A stretch of 64,000 nt of DNA from assembly GCA_023475105.1 (NCBI GenBank), contig JAMCWJ010000101.1:1-64000 (forward strand). The letters are read 5' to 3'. Of this stretch, positions 59,874 to 64,000 are shown piece after piece (the stretch's first letter is position 1; the number at the start of each line of letters is the position of its first letter). The translations under genes and the position numbers were made by a program. Below the pieces are notes generated by a model that saw only the letters and a list, made by a program, of their open reading frames with translations, did not search any database and was not told where the DNA came from. This DNA comes from Nitrospirota bacterium (lineage in GTDB: Bacteria; Nitrospirota; Thermodesulfovibrionia; Thermodesulfovibrionales; UBA9159).

Positions 59874-61133
59874 TTAGAACCTCCAGGTAAACCCGAATTC
59901 GAGACTATCTTCGCTCAGGCTGGACTGGAGCGTCGCAGGCTGACCCGTGAAAGTGGTGCCGCTTTCGCTGATTGTTTCCTTAAAGGCATGGGTATACCCC
60001 GCGTTGAGAGCGAAACTCTTCGATATCTCATATCCGGCTCCGAAGGAGATATGCTGTTTCGCGATGGCCGGGAACCCGATAATCCTGAACGTTTCGTAGT
60101 AGTAAGTCGGCATCTGTATCCCCTGCACGGTGGTAATGTTCGGACCGCCCGGCAGCGCGCCGACAAAGTTATTATGCTCCCGTACAGGATTGTTCCCATA
60201 ATTGTACCCTACGCGCAAGGCCAGCTGCTTGATCGGTTTATACTGCGCGCCTATTCCGAGCACCCACTGGTCTTTCCAGTCGAAGTCATCATATCCCGTC
60301 GCGTTCGCCCAGTTGATCCATCTTCCGTCCACTTCGATGAGGAAGGTATTCTTCACCGGCTCGACCGCGATGCCGAGCCCTACCTGCTGAGGGGCTTCGA
60401 GTTTGAGGTTATAGAGCGTGCCGCCGAGGTTGAGGACATCTTTATGGTCCACCTCCTGAGGCGAGATGTACGTCGCCCCGATCGAGAGCATATCAGTCGG
60501 CTTGTATATTGCGCCGGCCTGTACCCCGACTCCGTAATTGAACGACGAGCCGCTCCTCAGGTCGAGGTTCGCGTAATCGATATGGACCGCAAGGCCGACC
60601 GAAAACTTGTCGTTCGGCTGAAACGCGACAGAGGGAGCGAATTTCAGTATCTGGAGCTGGGTATACTCTCCCGCGATAAGCGGGTTCCCGCCGAACGGAG
60701 CATAACTCGGCTGGTCGATGCTGCTGCCCCGGTAATCCACGCCGAGCCCTGATACTCCGTATGCGGCAAGGCCGAACCTCCAGACAGGAGTGATCGGAAC
60801 GGAAAGTCCGATGGCCGGTATTGCGTAAGTTTTCTTGTCGCTGCCGGCACTGAACTCCGTCCCTCCGACCGTCACTTTAGCATCTACCTTCGGCATAAAT
60901 AAAGTCCCAGCGAAATCGAATTGGGAACCCGGGCAGTAAGGCCCGAAACACATTGCGGCGGGATTCGAGAAGACCGCGCTGATTGCGTCCTGCGGCGCCG
61001 CGATGCCCACCCCGCCCATGGCCCTCGAAATAGGACCGATGGCCATCAGGTTGTCGCCGTTCGTCGCCATGGCAGGAGGCGCCGCGAAAGCAAGTAACCC
61101 TAGGATCGCAAAAATCAAAAAAACCTTACGCAT
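59874..61133 (-). CDS. OmpP1/FadL-family outer membrane protein
   Basis: 419 aa; signal peptide, GDNLMAIGPISRAMGGVGIAAPQDAISAVFSNPAAM, C-term GFTWRF. Confidence 0.92.
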   Translation of the reverse strand: MRKVFLIFAILGLLAFAAPPAMATNGDNLMAIGPISRAMGGVGIAAPQDAISAVFSNPAAMCFGPYCPGSQFDFAGTLFMPKVDAKVTVGGTEFSAGSDKKTYAIPAIGLSVPITPVWRFGLAAYGVSGLGVDYRGSSIDQPSYAPFGGNPLIAGEYTQLQILKFAPSVAFQPNDKFSVGLAVHIDYANLDLRSGSSFNYGVGVQAGAIYKPTDMLSIGATYISPQEVDHKDVLNLGGTLYNLKLEAPQQVGLGIAVEPVKNTFLIEVDGRWINWANATGYDDFDWKDQWVLGIGAQYKPIKQLALRVGYNYGNNPVREHNNFVGALPGGPNITTVQGIQMPTYYYETFRIIGFPAIAKQHISFGAGYEISKSFALNAGYTHAFKETISESGTTFTGQPATLQSSLSEDSLEFGFTWRF

Positions 61134-61497
61134 AACTTCCTCCTTTTCTTGTAATTTTCTTCCGTTGCCCCATTCGCCTCTTCACCCCCCCTCGGTTCCT
61201 CACCTCCTCCTTGTTTGGTTTGACCTTCATCCCGCCATTCATCAGCCCGGCCCTCCGGGATTCCATCCGTTATTCTGATGAATGCCTTTTCCGGAACAAT
61301 CTTCCGCCCTTCTTCTTCGCACGCACGTTTGAGTTGTTTTTGAGACGGGACGTCGAGTGATGCCGGATTCTTCACAATCTCTTCTGACCCCCTTCATGTA
61401 GTGAACACCTTCAGATAAACCGGTCCGGGAGAGACTTCAGGACGGCCGCCGAACCCGGCAGAGGGAAAACGCGCCTCGTTATCGCCTCTTTGCCCAT

Positions 61498-61734
61498 TTA
61501 TTTTTTCTTGATGAAGAAAGCGTATACAGCCCCCTTGTCTTCGATCTCGATCAGTTCGTTGCCGGTCCTCTTCAGCATTGCAGGGATGTCCGCCTTCGAG
61601 CCTTTGTCCGTCGCCTCAACAAAAAGGATCTGTCCCGCCTGCATCCCGTCAAGGGCCTTTTTCGTCTTCACAACAGGCATCGGGCAACTGAGCCCTTTCA
61701 GGTCGAGCGTCACATTCGCTTCCGACTTTTCCAT
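61498..61734 (-). CDS. tusA: TusA-family sulfurtransferase
   Basis: LDLKGLSCPMPVVKTKKALDGMQAGQILFVEATDKGSKADIPAMLKRTGNEL. Confidence 0.95.
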   Translation of the reverse strand: MEKSEANVTLDLKGLSCPMPVVKTKKALDGMQAGQILFVEATDKGSKADIPAMLKRTGNELIEIEDKGAVYAFFIKKK

Positions 61735-61784
61735 CTCGGTTCACCTCGCTTCCGTATTTCGTGATGTACGACACATTTTCGGAA

Positions 61785-62267
61785 TCAGACAAACAGGTTG
61801 ACGTTTGCATCAAGGGCAAAGTCCAGAAACTCTGCCGCTCCCGCCACTTCGACCCCTGCGACGAGATCATCCTTGCTCACTCCGGTCATCTCGAGCGTCG
61901 GGGTGCACGCAGTCATCTTCACACCGGATTCGAGGCAGACGTCCAGAAGTTCCGGTATGGAGGGCCAGTTGATTTTCTTGATCATGCTCTTCATCATCAT
62001 GGTAGCCAGCGGCGTCATGCCCGGCAGCACGCCCAGGATGTTCGGAAAGGGGACGGGAGACGGCATCGCGGGATTTGCAATCGGGGCTACCTTGAGAGAA
62101 CGGTATTTTTTCTTGTTCACTATATCCACCCCGTACAGCGTAAAGAATATCCCCACCTCCACATCCATCGCTACTGCCGTCGATGCAAGGATCAGGGGGG
62201 GATACGCCATATCGAGTGTCCCTTTTGACGCGATGATCGCCATTCGTTTCGGTTTTTTCTCTTCCAT
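61785..62267 (-). CDS. DsrE-like family protein
   Basis: RMAIIASKGTLDMAYPPLILASTAVAMDVEVGIFFTLYGVDIVNKK...CLESGVKMTACTPTLEMTGVSKDDLV. Confidence 0.9.
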   Translation of the reverse strand: MEEKKPKRMAIIASKGTLDMAYPPLILASTAVAMDVEVGIFFTLYGVDIVNKKKYRSLKVAPIANPAMPSPVPFPNILGVLPGMTPLATMMMKSMIKKINWPSIPELLDVCLESGVKMTACTPTLEMTGVSKDDLVAGVEVAGAAEFLDFALDANVNLFV

Positions 62268-62759
62268 GACTTTTCACCTCCAATACTAGAAAGTAGTACA
62301 TAACTATACCGAAGTCAACCGACCGATGTCAATAAGATTCGCATAAGCGCAACTTTGAATTTACAGGAGAAGTCATCCTGTAATTTGACCTGTTCGAGTA
62401 CGTGTGGCAGGGCGCTTGAAACAAGCTTCAGTATTCTAACCGAGGTAATCTGTGAAATTCCGGAGGGACAGAGACCCGTGCTCATTCTCGCTCCGCTCCG
62501 ATACCTCAGAAGACCGAGGGCCGGAGAGGGGGCAGGGTAGCGCGAAAAGCCTTTTGCAGCGATACCCGGTGGCATCGGAAGCTACGCAACTCTTTGGAAA
62601 GAGGGAAATATTAGCCGGAGAAGTACTGTAAACCTGACGCCATGCCCTGATCAGATCCTATCGCCTTAAAAGGCTTTGAGGGATGCTCTGCCCGCCGTTT
62701 GTGGTATCAATCTTGTCTTCGGAGCGGGAGAGAGACAGCCCCGGGGAAAGGTTTTTCCC

Positions 62760-63611
62760 TTACACCTCAAGAAGCGGGTCTTTTATCCCCGCCTCTTTAA
62801 AACCCTTCTCCCGGAACCTGCAGCTGTCGCATCTTCCGCAGGGAACGTACCTGGCTTGGGGTTCGGAGCCCGGTGTCCGGAGTTCATCGCCTTTTTCTTT
62901 CCCTGAATTTTGAACCTTTAACTTTGAACCTTGAACTCCTCCGGAAGCCGGCTGCGGGTCATAGCAGCTCCAGGTGAGGGAATAGTCGAGCCCGAGTTCC
63001 CTGCCCTTTTTTATTATCTCTGCCTTCGTCATGAACAGAAGGGGCGCCCTTATCCTGAACCGCAGCTTCCCTTCTACGGAGGCCTTCGTGGCGAGGTTCG
63101 CCATATCTTCGAACGCCTTCAGATACCCGGGACGACAATCCGGATAGCCGCTGTAATCGACCGCGTTCGCTCCGATGAAGATATCCGCCGCTTCGAGGAC
63201 TTCGGCCCACGCCAGCGCGAAGGAGAGGAAGATCGTGTTCCGCGCCGGGACGTACGTAACGGGGACCGCTGACGAGTGTTGAGCGACGAGTGATATGTCT
63301 GCCGAAGAGTCTGTTTCATTTCTTGCCCTGTCACTCGTTGCCTGTAACTTGACGGTGTTTTTCGGCACTTCAATCTCTGAGGTAAGGGCCGAACCGCCTA
63401 TTTCCCTGAGGTCGAAGGTTATCACGAGATGCTTCTCCACCCCGAGGTCCTCCGCCACCCTCCTCGCCGATTCAAGCTCCCTCCGGTGCCTCTGATGGTA
63501 ATCGAAGCTCAGGGCATGGAGGTCATAGCCCCCGGAGAGCGCGATCGCGAGGGTGGTCGACGAATCGATTCCGCCGCTGAGGAGTACGACTGCCTTTCTA
63601 TTCATATCCAT
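62760..63611 (-). CDS. queC: 7-cyano-7-deazaguanine synthase with two repeat-derived insertions
   Basis: [82 protein letters not shown]. Confidence 0.95.
   Translation of the reverse strand: MDMNRKAVVLLSGGIDSSTTLAIALSGGYDLHALSFDYHQRHRRELESARRVAEDLGVEKHLVITFDLREIGGSALTSEIEVPKNTVKLQATSDRARNETDSSADISLVAQHSSAVPVTYVPARNTIFLSFALAWAEVLEAADIFIGANAVDYSGYPDCRPGYLKAFEDMANLATKASVEGKLRFRIRAPLLFMTKAEIIKKGRELGLDYSLTWSCYDPQPASGGVQGSKLKVQNSGKEKGDELRTPGSEPQARYVPCGRCDSCRFREKGFKEAGIKDPLLEV
62902..62936. repeat. Heptanucleotide array CCTGAAT-TTTGAAC-CTTTAAC-TTTGAAC-CTTGAAC inside queC
   Basis: Five consecutive 7-mers, same family as 1413-1433. Confidence 0.85.
63272..63292. repeat. Heptanucleotide array ACGAGTG-TTGAGCG-ACGAGTG inside queC
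   Basis: Period-7 array; inverted unit CACTCGT lies at about 63332-63338. Confidence 0.75.
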
Positions 63612-63635
63612 ACGGGAGTGAACGGGAGTTTCCGC

Positions 63636-63998
63636 TCAGTAGATGTCGTCCGAGGTCCCGGCCTTGCCGTCGGGGCCCGCGCTGAAGATCACCGGAGCGT
63701 TGTTTTCGATCCGGTACAAGAAGGGTCTTCCCCAAGCATCCCTCCCGGCGCCGATCCGGCCGAGGTCGGCGGGGTAGCTGCCGTTCTTATAGAGGGAAGC
63801 CTCTGCCATAAACCTCAATGCTTCTATCTCTTTCACCGTCCTCGACCTCTTCTCTGCATTGCCTCCCAGAAAAGAGGCGATGCCCTTATGCGACCACGAC
63901 GCCTGGAGCGTTGCCGAGGCCAAAGACAACGCGAGGGCTCCGAAGAAGACAACAGGGACAAGGACTCCCGCCAGGGACCTCTTCCGCGCCTCCGGCAT
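63636..63998 (-). CDS. Type II secretion GspG-like protein
   Basis: ALRFMAEASLYKNGSYPADLGRIGAGRDAWGRPFLYRIENNAPVIFSAGPDGKAGTSDDIY; near window edge. Confidence 0.6.
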   Translation of the reverse strand: MPEARKRSLAGVLVPVVFFGALALSLASATLQASWSHKGIASFLGGNAEKRSRTVKEIEALRFMAEASLYKNGSYPADLGRIGAGRDAWGRPFLYRIENNAPVIFSAGPDGKAGTSDDIY

Positions 63999-64000
63999 CA

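Noticed and set aside
62550-62650. Possible structured RNA/riboswitch (CTCTTTGGAAAGAG hairpin and neighbours)
   Set aside because: Does not match a riboswitch consensus I can verify, and there is no gene downstream on the plus strand.

Overview
64 kb bacterial contig window; gene content is compatible with a Nitrospirota/Thermodesulfovibrionia-like anaerobe (inference only). The first ~22 kb holds comM/yifB, tRNA-Lys and tRNA-Glu, three tandem hsp20 genes behind a perfect CIRCE operator, and a molybdenum block on the minus strand: MoeA-like, ModE-like, FmdE, TorD, 4Fe-4S subunit, TAT-exported molybdopterin oxidoreductase, triheme cytochrome. A sigma54 activator, a histidine kinase and a double-PhnD periplasmic protein follow, an arrangement resembling AioXSR/ArxXSR. 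From 22 to 47 kb is a metal-resistance/accessory region with many decaying genes: a broken MacB-type exporter, two ECF sigma/anti-sigma/periplasmic sensor modules (one disrupted), four chromate-transporter genes, cytochrome and CopD genes, a minimal SufC-SufB pair, and an ACR3/ArsR/permease arsenic cluster. From 47 to 64 kb is mostly housekeeping: bfr, cutA, purF, ctpA, envC, ftsX, ftsE, split transketolase, YeeE/YedE pair, FadL-like, TusA, DsrE, queC. The most unusual structure is at 30035-30502. A GIY-YIG nuclease reading frame, absent from the ORF track, is bounded by perfect 24-bp inverted repeats that are units of a REP-like palindrome family dispersed over 22-34 kb. A full copy of that family is inserted in frame in the middle of the nuclease gene. 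All calls come from reading the sequence and supplied ORFs; no database search was run.
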